DNA of 64,000 nt from Lachnospiraceae bacterium (GCA_023663655.1 JAMPGZ010000005.1:62001-126000), one strand, 5' to 3'; shown: positions 1-9,961, counted from the stretch's first letter. The notes: a model not told the origin generated them from the letters alone. Numbers and translations are program-made.

Positions 1-92
1 TAGCGGCAGGCGCTGTGGTAACTAAAGATGTGCCTGCCGACATGATAGCCGGAGGAGTGCCCGCAAAAATCATAAAAAGCATATATGATTGA
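1..92 (+). CDS. Hexapeptide-repeat acyltransferase, C-terminal fragment
   Basis: Only the last 30 or so codons are in the window, read from base 3 to the TGA at 90-92. The tail reads AGAVVTKDVPADMIAGGVPA followed by a short basic end. This is the typical last coil of left-handed beta-helix acetyltransferases of the LacA/Maa/CysE/WbbJ group, where the GVPAK segment closes the CoA-binding site. The substrate cannot be told from this piece. The next gene (119-1120) is convergent and I see no clear terminator in the 26 bases between them. Confidence 0.8.
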   Translation, partial: AAGAVVTKDVPADMIAGGVPAKIIKSIYD

Positions 93-118
93 TATGCCGT
101 GCATCAGGAAGTCGTCAA

Positions 119-1120
119 TCATTCCTTAACATCATTCATCAGCACAGGCTCAGGCATTGAGGTTTTATAGAATCTCAATGAGCTTTTGTGAATCGGGAAT
201 GACACGGTCAATATTCCCTCACTGTCAAGCGAAGCGCTACATTCATCGCCAACCAGATTCATCATCGCATCATACCATTTTACATCGAAATGCCCTATAA
301 ACGGTGTTTCAATAAGCTCTCCTTTAACCATCATCTGACTCCATTTCCCGGAATTGACTTTTGCACCGGAATGGTACAATATCAGATAGCGGCTTCCCTC
401 TTTCACAACACATACCGTATAAATTCCACCGAGACGCGCTCGTGTATCATCGGTCACTCGATCAAGATATGTCCATGTACCTTCAACCGGGTCGGTACTG
501 TTCTCAAACCGCTCCATCAAGCAATCGGTATCATAGCCAGTGGCAAGATGTTTCGACATATCGCTTTTATTTTCAACTACCAGCGTTCTGAGCATAAGAT
601 TCCCGGTGGAAAATACCCTGCATGAATCCACCGAGGGAATATCACCACCGATCTCAAATGCCTCTATCAGTATTTTTTCACCTGAGAACACCCTCATCTT
701 TCCGTCAAACCACTCTACCGCGATGGTATTGTCACCACCTCTGAGATTATGGGCTTTTTCTATAGTGACAAGTTTAATCACCGAGTCGGTGCCTGATTGA
801 TGATGCCCATACTCAATTTCAGCAGCTCTGAAATCAGTGATATTCCCGAAGTCAGTATTTTTAAGCCTGAGCGCCACATAATCAAAACTGCCGCCATTGT
901 CTTTACAATTCCACGCAATACCCCAGCATGCTCTTGAGCGACGTGGAGAATTGCCGCCAAAATCGAAAGCAGCCCGAGCCTCTATGGCAAGCTCGACCGA
1001 TAATGTGTCGATATTGAACGCATAGCAGTCCACCACTGAATCGACCTGCACATATCTACGCTGACCGCCGTAAGAGGAAACCGCCCACAGGATAGAGATA
1101 AGGAAAAAAGTAAATTTCAT
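119..1120 (-). CDS. Hypothetical secreted protein, possibly lectin-like fold
   Basis: A 333-residue protein with a signal peptide (residues 1-18, cut near SSYGG), so it should be exported. I do not recognise the family with certainty. The middle part (about 60-180), with alternating short strands such as DYVALRLKN and IAVEWFDGKMRVFSG, resembles the concanavalin-like beta-sandwich seen in DUF1080-type proteins; this is an impression, not a match. There are no obvious catalytic motifs. It starts 22 nt downstream of the miaA stop on the same strand and is probably the last gene of that run. Confidence 0.6.
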   Translation of the reverse strand: MKFTFFLISILWAVSSYGGQRRYVQVDSVVDCYAFNIDTLSVELAIEARAAFDFGGNSPRRSRACWGIAWNCKDNGGSFDYVALRLKNTDFGNITDFRAAEIEYGHHQSGTDSVIKLVTIEKAHNLRGGDNTIAVEWFDGKMRVFSGEKILIEAFEIGGDIPSVDSCRVFSTGNLMLRTLVVENKSDMSKHLATGYDTDCLMERFENSTDPVEGTWTYLDRVTDDTRARLGGIYTVCVVKEGSRYLILYHSGAKVNSGKWSQMMVKGELIETPFIGHFDVKWYDAMMNLVGDECSASLDSEGILTVSFPIHKSSLRFYKTSMPEPVLMNDVKE

Positions 1121-1142
1121 AGGATCAAATATTCCGGAGTTT

Positions 1143-2066
1143 CTAAGTGGATGTTTCTAGAAAGAGTTTCACTTGGTCAATAAACTCATCGCGAGACATA
1201 TCGTAAGGAAGCCAATGAATAGGGATGCCGCGTCTTTCCATTCCACGGAACCATGTCATCTGGCGTTTGGCAAACTGATGTATAGCTATCTCAAGCTCCC
1301 TCACCATCTGATCATAAGATATTTTTCCGGTGACATAGAGAGTGAGATACTTATATTCCAGCCCATAATAAATAAGATTCTCAGGATCCACCCCTGAATC
1401 AATCAATGATTTCACCTCATCGACCATTCCATCGTCAAGACGCTTTATAAGACGTTGGGAGATGCGTTTGCGACGTTGCTCCCGGTCAATATCAACCCCT
1501 ACAACAAGGAATTTAGATGACGGTTCCCGCATAGAACTTTCAAGCGGAGCCTCTTCAGGATGCTGAATATAATAAGTCTGAATCTCGATGGCACGCACCG
1601 CCCTCTTTTCTGTATCAATATCGGTGACATTGTGGAGGGTTTTCATAGACGCGAGTATTTCAGCAAGCTCATCAAGCGACTTTCCTTGCAACGACTCTCT
1701 AAGCTCTCTGTTTTCCGGAACTTCAGGAAGTTTCATTCCGGTCAACGCGCTCTCCACATAAAGTCCGGTACCTCCACATAAAATCGGGAACTTCCCGCGT
1801 GCCTTTATATCATTGACAGCTTTGTCATAATCGCGCAGATAGGCATAGAGATTATATTTTTCACCCGCCGGCAGAAGATCAATCAAGTGATAAGGCACAT
1901 CGCCATACTCATCCAGATCCTTCCCGGTGCCCAGATCCATGCCTGAGTACACCTGTCTTGAATCACCACTAATGATTTCGCCTGACAGCGCTCGCGCAAG
2001 ATCAACCGCCCTGCCCGTCTTTCCCGAAGCAGTCGGACCGACTATGGCAAGAAGATCATATCTCAT
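1143..2066 (-). CDS. miaA: tRNA dimethylallyltransferase MiaA
   Basis: Transfers a dimethylallyl group from DMAPP to N6 of A37 in tRNAs reading UNN codons, the first step towards ms2i6A. The 307-residue length is normal. The P-loop GPTASGKT is at residues 10-17 and is followed by the family signature GEIISGDSRQVYSGMDLGTG (DSRQ is the substrate-binding stretch) and a later CGGTGLY motif. The insertion and C-terminal helices (KRQMTWFRGM near 270) are present. The start overlaps the end of the upstream membrane-protein gene by 11 nt, so the two are probably translationally coupled. Confidence 0.97.
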   Translation of the reverse strand: MRYDLLAIVGPTASGKTGRAVDLARALSGEIISGDSRQVYSGMDLGTGKDLDEYGDVPYHLIDLLPAGEKYNLYAYLRDYDKAVNDIKARGKFPILCGGTGLYVESALTGMKLPEVPENRELRESLQGKSLDELAEILASMKTLHNVTDIDTEKRAVRAIEIQTYYIQHPEEAPLESSMREPSSKFLVVGVDIDREQRRKRISQRLIKRLDDGMVDEVKSLIDSGVDPENLIYYGLEYKYLTLYVTGKISYDQMVRELEIAIHQFAKRQMTWFRGMERRGIPIHWLPYDMSRDEFIDQVKLFLETST

Positions 2067-3384
2067 ATCCTTTGAAATATCTCCGGAAAAATCTTTTCAA
2101 CTTAAAGAAAGGACGATCTTCATTGTCCTTGGCTACCAACAACCACTCAGGATCATTGTAATCCACATCAAGCATCATCAGATCCCTCAATTTGAACGAC
2201 GGCGTATAATGCTTCACTTTGTAAAGACGTCTGCCGTTCTTGTCGTATGTCTTGCGAGCCATCGCCACCGTATAAAGGCGGTCAATCTCGCTCACCATGG
2301 TCTGAGTGAGCAATCCGGCTTCATGCAGCGCCTTCAACTGATACAGGCTCAACCACTCCCCTTTCAATCTCGAGTCGCTCAGCACCGAACGAGTCTGCAC
2401 TTGACAGAGATAATGGAAAATATTGGAATGAGCCATGCGGTCCACATTCTCATACAAGTATTTCACATCCACCAGAGCCTCGCTGACATCAGCAGCATGG
2501 CAGAACTTATTTTTAACTTCAAAATCAGACACCTTTTCTCTATAGTCCAATTTCAAGACAAGAGGAGTGTCAATCTTAAGCAAATCATCGGTGCTCTCAG
2601 GATCACGCATAAAGATGTGGTCATCGCATATAATCAGAAAGCGCAGCAATGTGACATTGCTCTCTTCAGTTGCCTCTCCTATTACATTATCACGGTAAAA
2701 CGCAAAAATCTTCAGATAACGGCGTCCCAAGAACACTATCGACAGTAGAATGATTATAATCGGGATGTACAGATAAAACACCTTATCTGTACTGTTGAGA
2801 TTCACATTGGAATAATGCATCCAATAGTACCAGGTAGTATAGATTGTGATTCCGCCGAAAATGTACAGCAATATCCTCAACTGATAGCGGCTTTCATTAC
2901 GGAACACTTTACCCAGAAATCCTCGTTCGGAAGCATTACCATAAAGATTATGGCACACCTTACAGATGCTCAAACGGTTACGCATGATAGCCGCCCATGC
3001 GATCATGACACACACCACCGGCGACATCACAAGAATAGTGATATAGGGAATGCGGCGATTAGCTGTTCCATTTAGAAATTCATTGGGGTCAATGAACTTC
3101 ATGTAATACAGGTTTATAACAACCATGACCAGCGTTATCGCCAACAGGATTCTCGTAGTGAGATAGAGCAATATATTGCACCCGCCATTGGATTCAGCAC
3201 GCTCCTTGCTTAACTGAGCCAACAAGAAAAATTCAATTACGAGAACAACTGCCGGCAACCATAATTTGTCGACAAAAAGGGATGCGATCAAGATCAAAGC
3301 CAATGATCCTACCGACATTATCCATGACGACATCAGCGTGCTTATGCCATAAAAATAATATGTGCCGCGATTGTGTTGAGACAT
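2056..3384 (-). CDS. Polytopic membrane protein of unknown function
   Basis: A 442-residue protein I do not recognise. The first half has about seven hydrophobic segments (near residues 17-35, 40-55, 72-90, 110-130, 170-190 and 205-220), with a CxxC pair (CKVCHNLYG, near 140) in a loop between segments. The second half (about 235-442) is soluble and rich in charged residues. It ends with a strongly basic stretch, FFKLKRFFRRYFKG, that could lie on the membrane or bind nucleic acid. The gene begins 3 nt after the DPP IV stop and overlaps miaA by 11 nt, so it is embedded in that operon. Confidence 0.75.
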   Translation of the reverse strand: MSQHNRGTYYFYGISTLMSSWIMSVGSLALILIASLFVDKLWLPAVVLVIEFFLLAQLSKERAESNGGCNILLYLTTRILLAITLVMVVINLYYMKFIDPNEFLNGTANRRIPYITILVMSPVVCVMIAWAAIMRNRLSICKVCHNLYGNASERGFLGKVFRNESRYQLRILLYIFGGITIYTTWYYWMHYSNVNLNSTDKVFYLYIPIIIILLSIVFLGRRYLKIFAFYRDNVIGEATEESNVTLLRFLIICDDHIFMRDPESTDDLLKIDTPLVLKLDYREKVSDFEVKNKFCHAADVSEALVDVKYLYENVDRMAHSNIFHYLCQVQTRSVLSDSRLKGEWLSLYQLKALHEAGLLTQTMVSEIDRLYTVAMARKTYDKNGRRLYKVKHYTPSFKLRDLMMLDVDYNDPEWLLVAKDNEDRPFFKLKRFFRRYFKGYEI

Positions 3385-3387
3385 CGT

Positions 3388-5556
3388 TTATTTCAATTTT
3401 GAGTCAAAGAATTCAATCATACGTCTATAAACAAGCTCGCGGGCTCCACAGCCGTAGATTGAGTGGTTCATATTAGGAAAGAGCAGCATATCACAGGTCT
3501 TTCCATTGGATTGGAGCGATGAAACGTATTGCATCGTGTTCATCAGATGCACGTTATCATCAGCCGTTCCATGCATGATGAGCAACGGTGTCGTGATGCG
3601 GTCGGTATAAGTGATCGGCGCGCTCTCACGATATCCATCGACATTTTCATTAGGAGTGAGCATATATCTCTCAGCATAAACCGAATCATAATAGCGCCAT
3701 GAAGTGACGGGAGCCACAGCCACCGCTGCATCATAGCCATAAGCAGAAGCTGCCATCAAAGCCTCGTAGCCGCCGTAGCTCCAGCCATATATTCCGACTT
3801 TCGATACGTATGGCAATGATTTCGCATATTTAGCGGCGGCAACTTGGTCGATAGTTTCATAGTGTCCGAGATTGCGGTATACAGCGTGTTTGAATGCAGC
3901 ACCACGTCCACCGGTGCCACGACCGTCCACGCTCATAACAATATAGCCTTGTGTCACATAATAATAGTCCCAGTCAAGACGCCAACGGTTGAGCACCTCC
4001 TGAGAGCCGGGACCGCTGTATTGCGACATGATTACGGGATATTGTTTAGAGGGATTGAAATCGGCAGGTTTCAGAACCGAACCGTTGAGTATATTGCCAT
4101 CGGAATTAATGGTGAAGAACTCTTTCACCGGATATGAAGCACAACGCTGTCTCAACGCCGCATTGTCCTCCAACACACGCAGCTCTTTTCCGGAAGCAGC
4201 GCAAAGAGTATATACGGGAGGTGTCGACACATTGCTGTAGGACATGGTGAAATGACTCATGTCGGGAGAGAATGACGCTGCGGATGTTCCTTTTCTATTT
4301 CCGAGTATCGAAGTCTTTCCTTTTGCATCGACTGCCGCTATTACCCTGTCAAGAGGTCCCGACTCGGTCGTGAGGCAATAGTGAATATTTTTAGCCGGAT
4401 CATAGCCATAATATGCCATCACATCATAGTCTCCTGATGTAATCTGACGCATCTGCGCTCCGGAATAGCTGTATTGATAAAGATGGTTGAATCCTGACTT
4501 TTCAGAAGTCACCACAAAGAAATCGGGGAAGAAACTAGTATTTTCCCATGCTGAAGGATCAAGCCATCCATCAACAGCCTCATCAACATAGATGGATTTT
4601 GCCACTGTCGACTTAGGATTGACAGCATAAAGCTCCATGCGTGTCTGTGCGCGGTTGAGGGTTGTCACAACAAGGCGCTCAGGGGATTCAGCATATTCTA
4701 TACGAGGAATATATTCGATATTCGGGTCTGAAAAAGCTATATGCTTAGTCTTTCGTGTATCAATGTCATAGCTAAGCACTGACACCTTGGAATTAGGCTC
4801 GCCGGCTACAGGATACTTATAGGTGTAACTGCCCGGATAAAGTTCATACTTATCCTTGGGATCACAAGTTCCTTGATAAAGCGGGAATGAATACAAGGGG
4901 ACATCGGTTTCATCATAGCGTATGTAGCAAAGGGTCATATTGTCAGGAGCCCATGCCATTGATGAATTAGTGTCAAATTCCTCCTCATACACCCAGTCGG
5001 GGACACCGTTGATCACCTTATTCACTTCTCCATCCTTTGTCACCGGAACTTCGGTCTTATAATCGAGCTTATGGATGTAGATGTTGTTGTCGGCAACAAA
5101 TGCTATCATCCTTCCGTCTGGCGACCACAGTGGCGCTCTCTGCACGGGATGTTCCACGCTCAGAGGCTGGACTATGTCGTGACGCACCTCATAGATGTAA
5201 TGTGATGCAGTGTGCGAGCGGCGATAAATCGGGGTTGAGTTTTCATATATCAGTATATAAGACTCATCGGGGCTGAACTGGAAAGCCTTGATAGACTTCA
5301 AGCGGCACTCGCGGGCTGTGTTCACATCAAGAATAGTCTCCACTTCCTTTCCGCTCTTGATATCATAACGGATGATTTTAGTATTGTCGTCAGACAACGC
5401 GGCGTAAGTTTTCCCGTCAGCCATATAGGTCATTGCTGCCGGAGCCTTAGGTGCGTTTTGAGGATATACGTAGGAAGAGAGTTCATCGGCGGCAACCTGT
5501 GACGACAACGCTGCAGCCGATACTATTGTGGTGGTAATGATTGATTTTATATTCAT
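3388..5556 (-). CDS. Dipeptidyl peptidase IV (S9B family)
   Basis: A secreted prolyl dipeptidyl-peptidase that removes X-Pro or X-Ala dipeptides from peptide N-termini. The N-terminal part (about 40-450) is the DPP4 beta-propeller; the C-terminal part is the alpha/beta hydrolase. The triad is visible: Ser in GWSYGG (about 593), Asp in GTADDNVH (about 666) and His in NMNHSIYG (about 698). The propeller keeps the N-terminus-anchoring glutamate pair in DWVYEEEF. I start at ATG 5556 because the longer frame begins with TTG, and from 5556 a signal peptide (MNIKSIITTTIVSAAALSS) is at the very N-terminus; this gives 722 residues, normal for the family. Probably periplasmic. Confidence 0.93.
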   Translation of the reverse strand: MNIKSIITTTIVSAAALSSQVAADELSSYVYPQNAPKAPAAMTYMADGKTYAALSDDNTKIIRYDIKSGKEVETILDVNTARECRLKSIKAFQFSPDESYILIYENSTPIYRRSHTASHYIYEVRHDIVQPLSVEHPVQRAPLWSPDGRMIAFVADNNIYIHKLDYKTEVPVTKDGEVNKVINGVPDWVYEEEFDTNSSMAWAPDNMTLCYIRYDETDVPLYSFPLYQGTCDPKDKYELYPGSYTYKYPVAGEPNSKVSVLSYDIDTRKTKHIAFSDPNIEYIPRIEYAESPERLVVTTLNRAQTRMELYAVNPKSTVAKSIYVDEAVDGWLDPSAWENTSFFPDFFVVTSEKSGFNHLYQYSYSGAQMRQITSGDYDVMAYYGYDPAKNIHYCLTTESGPLDRVIAAVDAKGKTSILGNRKGTSAASFSPDMSHFTMSYSNVSTPPVYTLCAASGKELRVLEDNAALRQRCASYPVKEFFTINSDGNILNGSVLKPADFNPSKQYPVIMSQYSGPGSQEVLNRWRLDWDYYYVTQGYIVMSVDGRGTGGRGAAFKHAVYRNLGHYETIDQVAAAKYAKSLPYVSKVGIYGWSYGGYEALMAASAYGYDAAVAVAPVTSWRYYDSVYAERYMLTPNENVDGYRESAPITYTDRITTPLLIMHGTADDNVHLMNTMQYVSSLQSNGKTCDMLLFPNMNHSIYGCGARELVYRRMIEFFDSKLK

Positions 5557-5577
5557 GACAGTCTTCAAATTCAGAGA

Positions 5578-6942
5578 TTAAAACAGTGACATCTGCGCAT
5601 CGTTGGCAGGATGTGATTTTTTGGGAGGTTCCTGATAGCCAAATTCAGCATCTGATACTGCGGGAACCACTTTTGGAGCATTTTCCGGAGGAGTAGCCAC
5701 CAGCCATTCAGTGCTGTCAATAGTCTCATCTATAGCCGAAATCTTGGGTGTTGTCTTGCGTTTGCGTCGCGGCCTTTCTACTGCCGGAGCTGCTTTTTTC
5801 GACAGCTCCTCAATTGTCGATTTCAATTCATTTTCAGTTGAAGCCCGCGCCATGATGTTTGTTTCCAAATCAGAAGCGAGACGCTTGTTTTGGCTTTCAA
5901 GAGCAGCAATCTTGGATAGGAGTTCTGAGTTATCAGCTTTCATCCCTTCGATTTTCTCATCGCGTTTTTTGAGAATCGAATCAAATTGCTCCATCTTTGC
6001 CATCACCTCATCGGCAGTGTCGAGAGTGGCACGAGCCTCATTAAGCTCGGCATTCAATTTCTCGATTGTAGCGACAGCCTCATTATATTTTAACTTTATA
6101 GCTTCGACTTCAGCCTTACTCTCCTCAAGTTCTTTCGATGAATTGCGATTGGTATTCCGTATGTCAGTCAACATCTTGTCGCTCATCGCCATACGCGATT
6201 TATAGAGTTCGGCAGTTTCGGCAATCTCCTTCTTCAACTTATCCACCTCGCTCTTCAACTGCTCGGCAATAAAATTGGACTGGCTAAGCCTGTTTTTAAG
6301 CTCGGCAACTTCCTGTTCATTTTCAACGGAGTGATCATTATCCTTTTCGATTCCACCCGTAGCCTCAAGTTTGCCAAGCAGACTGCTTATCTCCAGCTTA
6401 TATTGCTCTTTTTCAGCTTCCAGTGTCATCACCTGCTGTTCAAGAGTCTTTATTTTGTCGGAAAGGGCTCTTTTCTGCCTGTCAGCACTGAGTCTCTCGT
6501 CATTAAGACGGTTTTCATGACCCACTACTTTCTCAAGTTCACCTTTCAATCTTGCCACTTCGTTCACCAGCGAATCGCGCTCTGCCGACGCACGGCTCTC
6601 CACATCCTTTTCGATACGTTCGCGGCACTTGTCGATGCAGTCCCTAAAAGATTGCCCCAACACTCCATACAGATATTTTCTTTGAGCATCGCGGTCTATG
6701 CACTCACGTATAAAGTCGGGCTGCGTATTATTAAATATTTCGAGTACGCTGTCAAATAGTTCTACCGGGAAATCGCGGTTTTCACCATTGTTTATGTCCT
6801 TAACAGGCTCGTTTGGACACGAGCAAGAACCGGCAACACAAGACGGCGAATCATCACGGGATAATTCAATCTCGCTCTCTTCCACTATATTTTCATCGCT
6901 GCCAAAGCCAAAAGCCCGTGCCAAGGATTTGAAAAATGACAT
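5578..6942 (-). CDS. Long coiled-coil protein with clamp-motif-like C-terminus
   Basis: A 454-residue cytoplasmic protein with no signal peptide. Residues about 60-100 look globular. Residues about 105-375 are a nearly continuous coiled coil (heptads rich in Leu, Glu, Lys). After that comes a basic stretch (PRRKRKTT) and a Pro-rich tail. The last five residues are QMSLF, very close to the bacterial sliding-clamp-binding consensus QL(S/D)LF, which usually sits at or near a protein end. There is a cysteine-rich patch near the N-terminus (CVAGSCSC). The function is unknown. It lies 17 nt after the receiver/PPDK-like gene and 21 nt before DPP IV. Confidence 0.7.
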   Translation of the reverse strand: MSFFKSLARAFGFGSDENIVEESEIELSRDDSPSCVAGSCSCPNEPVKDINNGENRDFPVELFDSVLEIFNNTQPDFIRECIDRDAQRKYLYGVLGQSFRDCIDKCRERIEKDVESRASAERDSLVNEVARLKGELEKVVGHENRLNDERLSADRQKRALSDKIKTLEQQVMTLEAEKEQYKLEISSLLGKLEATGGIEKDNDHSVENEQEVAELKNRLSQSNFIAEQLKSEVDKLKKEIAETAELYKSRMAMSDKMLTDIRNTNRNSSKELEESKAEVEAIKLKYNEAVATIEKLNAELNEARATLDTADEVMAKMEQFDSILKKRDEKIEGMKADNSELLSKIAALESQNKRLASDLETNIMARASTENELKSTIEELSKKAAPAVERPRRKRKTTPKISAIDETIDSTEWLVATPPENAPKVVPAVSDAEFGYQEPPKKSHPANDAQMSLF

Positions 6943-6959
6943 ATCTTAATTATTTCTCG

Positions 6960-9932
6960 TTAATTTTCAATTATATCAGGCTTAACCACCACTCCCGATC
7001 CTTTCCGTCCGTTAATTCCGATAGTGAGCGGAGTGTTGAACTTTACAATCCTCAAAAACTCGCTCTCATACACGGCAGGCATCCGGTTGAGGAAATCCAC
7101 GTCATAAATACCATTGTTGGATGATGTATCTATCGTGAAATAACCTACACCGAATGAGGTCAGGTTCTGAAAGAAGTGTGTCCCTTGGCTCGGCTCTATC
7201 CTATAGTTGCTCAATGACGACTCCACAATCAGCCTCGCCGAAGAAATGTGAGGCCATTTCACGGGGATTCCGAGTGCAGTGTCGCTCGAGCCCCAGCGTC
7301 CGGGACCAATAAGCACGTAACCTTCGTTACGCTCTGTAAAGTTACGATTTATTTTCTCAATTTCACGTGCAATTAAGGAATTATTTGACGATGAGAAATT
7401 TTCAGGACGCACATACACCACGGTATCCACATTTTCAATATTCCCATGACCGAGCGCGGTGTTGCTGCGCAGGAGCACTTTATCATCGGGGAGTCCTAAA
7501 ATCGACTCGTCGACAATATCTTTCTTCTCCACGATAGGACGTATCTGAAGCCAATAAATGGTTCCTTTTCCACGGTCATTGATGTTCAACATACCGGCAA
7601 ATTCAATCTCTACCGGACGACCCATTTCCTGTTGTCCTTTCGACAGCATGAAATCGGTGATTTTCGCCAATGGAAACACATCATGCTGAAGGATGTTGGC
7701 AAATGTCACCACCCGTCTTCCTTCACCTTCATCGCAATCCCTTATTATCTGGTCTCGGAAATCATAAGTGGAAACCATATACCGGAGAGCGCCCGACTGA
7801 GCCACATCCTGGATGCGAAGTTTTGCGATGTTGAACCCGTCATCCACCTTAAATGTCGTGTCAGGATCATTTTTCATCTGCAAGGCATAGAAGCGGGTCT
7901 GAGTGTCACGCAAGGCAAGATCGAGAGTAGATGTCTGCAACACCTTGTCGGCGTGTTTTGGGGAGAACCTGAGGCTCAACCCACCGTCGACAATATACTT
8001 TCCAAGCCCCACGGCTGTTTCCACCACGCCATCTTCCGGAATCTCATCGTTGATGGGATAATAGTTCAATGACCTGCCGACTCCTGAGAATGACGGGAAA
8101 TAATAGTCACCCACGCTTTCACCCACCACTTCCTGAATGATCACTGCCATCTTCTCCTGGTCAATGACATTGCTCGTGGCGGTCATGTATGCTTTGCTGT
8201 CGGCATAGAACACCGACGCATACACACTCTTTATTGCATCGCTAAGGAGTTCAAGCATCTCATATTTATCATCGACATGAGGAATCATGTAGGTAGAGTA
8301 TATTCCGGCAAACGGCTGATAATGGCTATCTTCCAAAAGGCTGGAACTTCTTATGGCGAGAGGACGGTCAACCACCTCAAAGAGAGCGAAGAAATCCTCT
8401 ATCAGTTTCTCGGGAAGCCGAGCCTGGAGGAAGTATTTGAGGATTGTTTCGTCGCTTTGATCCGACAATGCCACGGGATAGAGATTGTTAGTCTCCATGA
8501 ATTCATCGAATATGTCGGTACATATCACCACCGTGCGCGGAATAGTGAGAGTCACCCCGTCAAAGTTGTCGCATATAGGATTCTTCTTTATGATTGAGTC
8601 AATAAACGCAAGACCGCGCCCTTTGCCTCCGAGCGACCCTTGTCCTATGCGTGCGAAATTGCTGTAATGGTCAAATCGATCCTTACGGAATATCGCCACA
8701 ACACCGCGATTTTTCATCTTGCGGTACTTTACAATCAAGTCGAAAAACAACTGTCTCACCGCCGGAGCCTCATCAATATTGTTGAAACGGTGCATTTTCA
8801 CCACTTCGGCTATTGGGAACAGCGCTCTTGAATAGAGCCACCGGGATATATCATTGTAGGAGGCATGGTATAGAAGCGACTTGGCGGGAATATCGAATAT
8901 ATGACGCTGCAAATCTTTCAGGTCATGAATCCTTAGCAACTCCTCGCCTGTCTCCGGATCGCGTATCACAAAATCGCCGAATCCGAAATCACGCATAATG
9001 GCGTTGCCGAGGTCTACCGGAAATTTTTTGCTGTTCTTGTCAATCCACCCTATTCCAAGCTCTTTCACCTTCGCTTCGTTCTCCACTTCCGATGATTCGA
9101 GAATCACCGGAAGATAAGGATCCTGTTCACGCAGATAGCGGGCGAGCTTCAGTCCGGCAGCCTTGTCCTTCTCTCCGGCTTTTTTAAACGATATGTCGCT
9201 GATGACACCAAGCATATTCTTGCCATAACGCTCATAAAGCTCCACAGCCTCCTCGTAATCACGGGCAAGCATCACCTTTGGACGCCCCCTCATGCGCAGC
9301 ATCTGCTCATGCTCGTTGAGAGCTTCAGTCGAGAATATGAGCGACTGCTTAAGCAAGAATTTATATAGCGTGGGGAGAACCGAAGAGTAGAACCGCACCG
9401 AGTCCTCTACAAGCATGATCGCCTGCACTCCCACTTCATTTATGTCAGTGTCGGCATTCATCTTATCCTCAAGGAGTTTTATTATCGCGAGAAGGAGATC
9501 GACATTTCCGAGCCAACTAAATACATAATCAACCGACGAGAAGTCCTCCTTCGCCAGTCGGCGTGACACTTCTTTGGAGAATGGCGTAAGAACCACAATA
9601 GGTGTCGCCGGAGCTATCTCTTTTATCAGCTTGGCTCCGCTGAAAGTCTCGCTGACATCAACACCGGGCATCATTATTATGAGGTCGAACGCTTTTTTAT
9701 GAAGCTCGTTAAGCGCCTCGGTCGTATCAGAGACTCGCGTCACTCGCGGAGGTGAACTAAGGTTGAGAGCCACATACTCAAAGTACAACTGCTCCTCCAC
9801 GCGTCCATCCTCTTCCATCATAAAAGCGTCGTAAGGCGAGGCTACAAGCAGCACATTAAAAATGCGGCGCTGCATCAGATTCTGAAACGCCGTATCTTTC
9901 AAATATAATTGACTTAAACTGTCTTCATTCAT
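6960..9932 (-). CDS. Double-receiver / PEP-pyruvate-binding (PPDK N-domain) protein
   Basis: A 990-residue fusion. The N-terminal ~150 residues look like a receiver domain that has lost its phospho-acceptor (LIIMMPG has no Asp before MMPG). A second receiver follows with an acidic pair in LVEDS and a likely acceptor Asp in VISDISF. From about 400 onward is the ATP-grasp nucleotide-binding domain of pyruvate phosphate dikinase/PEP synthase, with GSLGGKGRGLAFID, RSSSLLEDS, and EFAGMLN...WLQIRP. The swivelling phospho-His domain and the PEP-binding barrel of true PpsA/PpdK are absent, so it is not a normal dikinase. I start at ATG 9932: the frame is open to 10007, but a promoter -7 box lies at 9962-9969 inside that extension. 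Confidence 0.85.
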   Translation of the reverse strand: MNEDSLSQLYLKDTAFQNLMQRRIFNVLLVASPYDAFMMEEDGRVEEQLYFEYVALNLSSPPRVTRVSDTTEALNELHKKAFDLIIMMPGVDVSETFSGAKLIKEIAPATPIVVLTPFSKEVSRRLAKEDFSSVDYVFSWLGNVDLLLAIIKLLEDKMNADTDINEVGVQAIMLVEDSVRFYSSVLPTLYKFLLKQSLIFSTEALNEHEQMLRMRGRPKVMLARDYEEAVELYERYGKNMLGVISDISFKKAGEKDKAAGLKLARYLREQDPYLPVILESSEVENEAKVKELGIGWIDKNSKKFPVDLGNAIMRDFGFGDFVIRDPETGEELLRIHDLKDLQRHIFDIPAKSLLYHASYNDISRWLYSRALFPIAEVVKMHRFNNIDEAPAVRQLFFDLIVKYRKMKNRGVVAIFRKDRFDHYSNFARIGQGSLGGKGRGLAFIDSIIKKNPICDNFDGVTLTIPRTVVICTDIFDEFMETNNLYPVALSDQSDETILKYFLQARLPEKLIEDFFALFEVVDRPLAIRSSSLLEDSHYQPFAGIYSTYMIPHVDDKYEMLELLSDAIKSVYASVFYADSKAYMTATSNVIDQEKMAVIIQEVVGESVGDYYFPSFSGVGRSLNYYPINDEIPEDGVVETAVGLGKYIVDGGLSLRFSPKHADKVLQTSTLDLALRDTQTRFYALQMKNDPDTTFKVDDGFNIAKLRIQDVAQSGALRYMVSTYDFRDQIIRDCDEGEGRRVVTFANILQHDVFPLAKITDFMLSKGQQEMGRPVEIEFAGMLNINDRGKGTIYWLQIRPIVEKKDIVDESILGLPDDKVLLRSNTALGHGNIENVDTVVYVRPENFSSSNNSLIAREIEKINRNFTERNEGYVLIGPGRWGSSDTALGIPVKWPHISSARLIVESSLSNYRIEPSQGTHFFQNLTSFGVGYFTIDTSSNNGIYDVDFLNRMPAVYESEFLRIVKFNTPLTIGINGRKGSGVVVKPDIIEN

Positions 9933-9961
9933 GGAGCCAAGGCTATTGGTTTGATTCTCCA

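Noticed and set aside
1927-2748. 273-codon plus-strand frame across the start of miaA and the membrane protein
   Set aside because: Antisense to two well-supported overlapping genes; low-complexity His/Gln-rich composition without motifs.
5711-6205. 164-codon open frame antisense to the coiled-coil gene
   Set aside because: Ser/Ala-rich product is a mirror of the Glu/Lys/Leu-rich coiled coil; no promoter or family signal.
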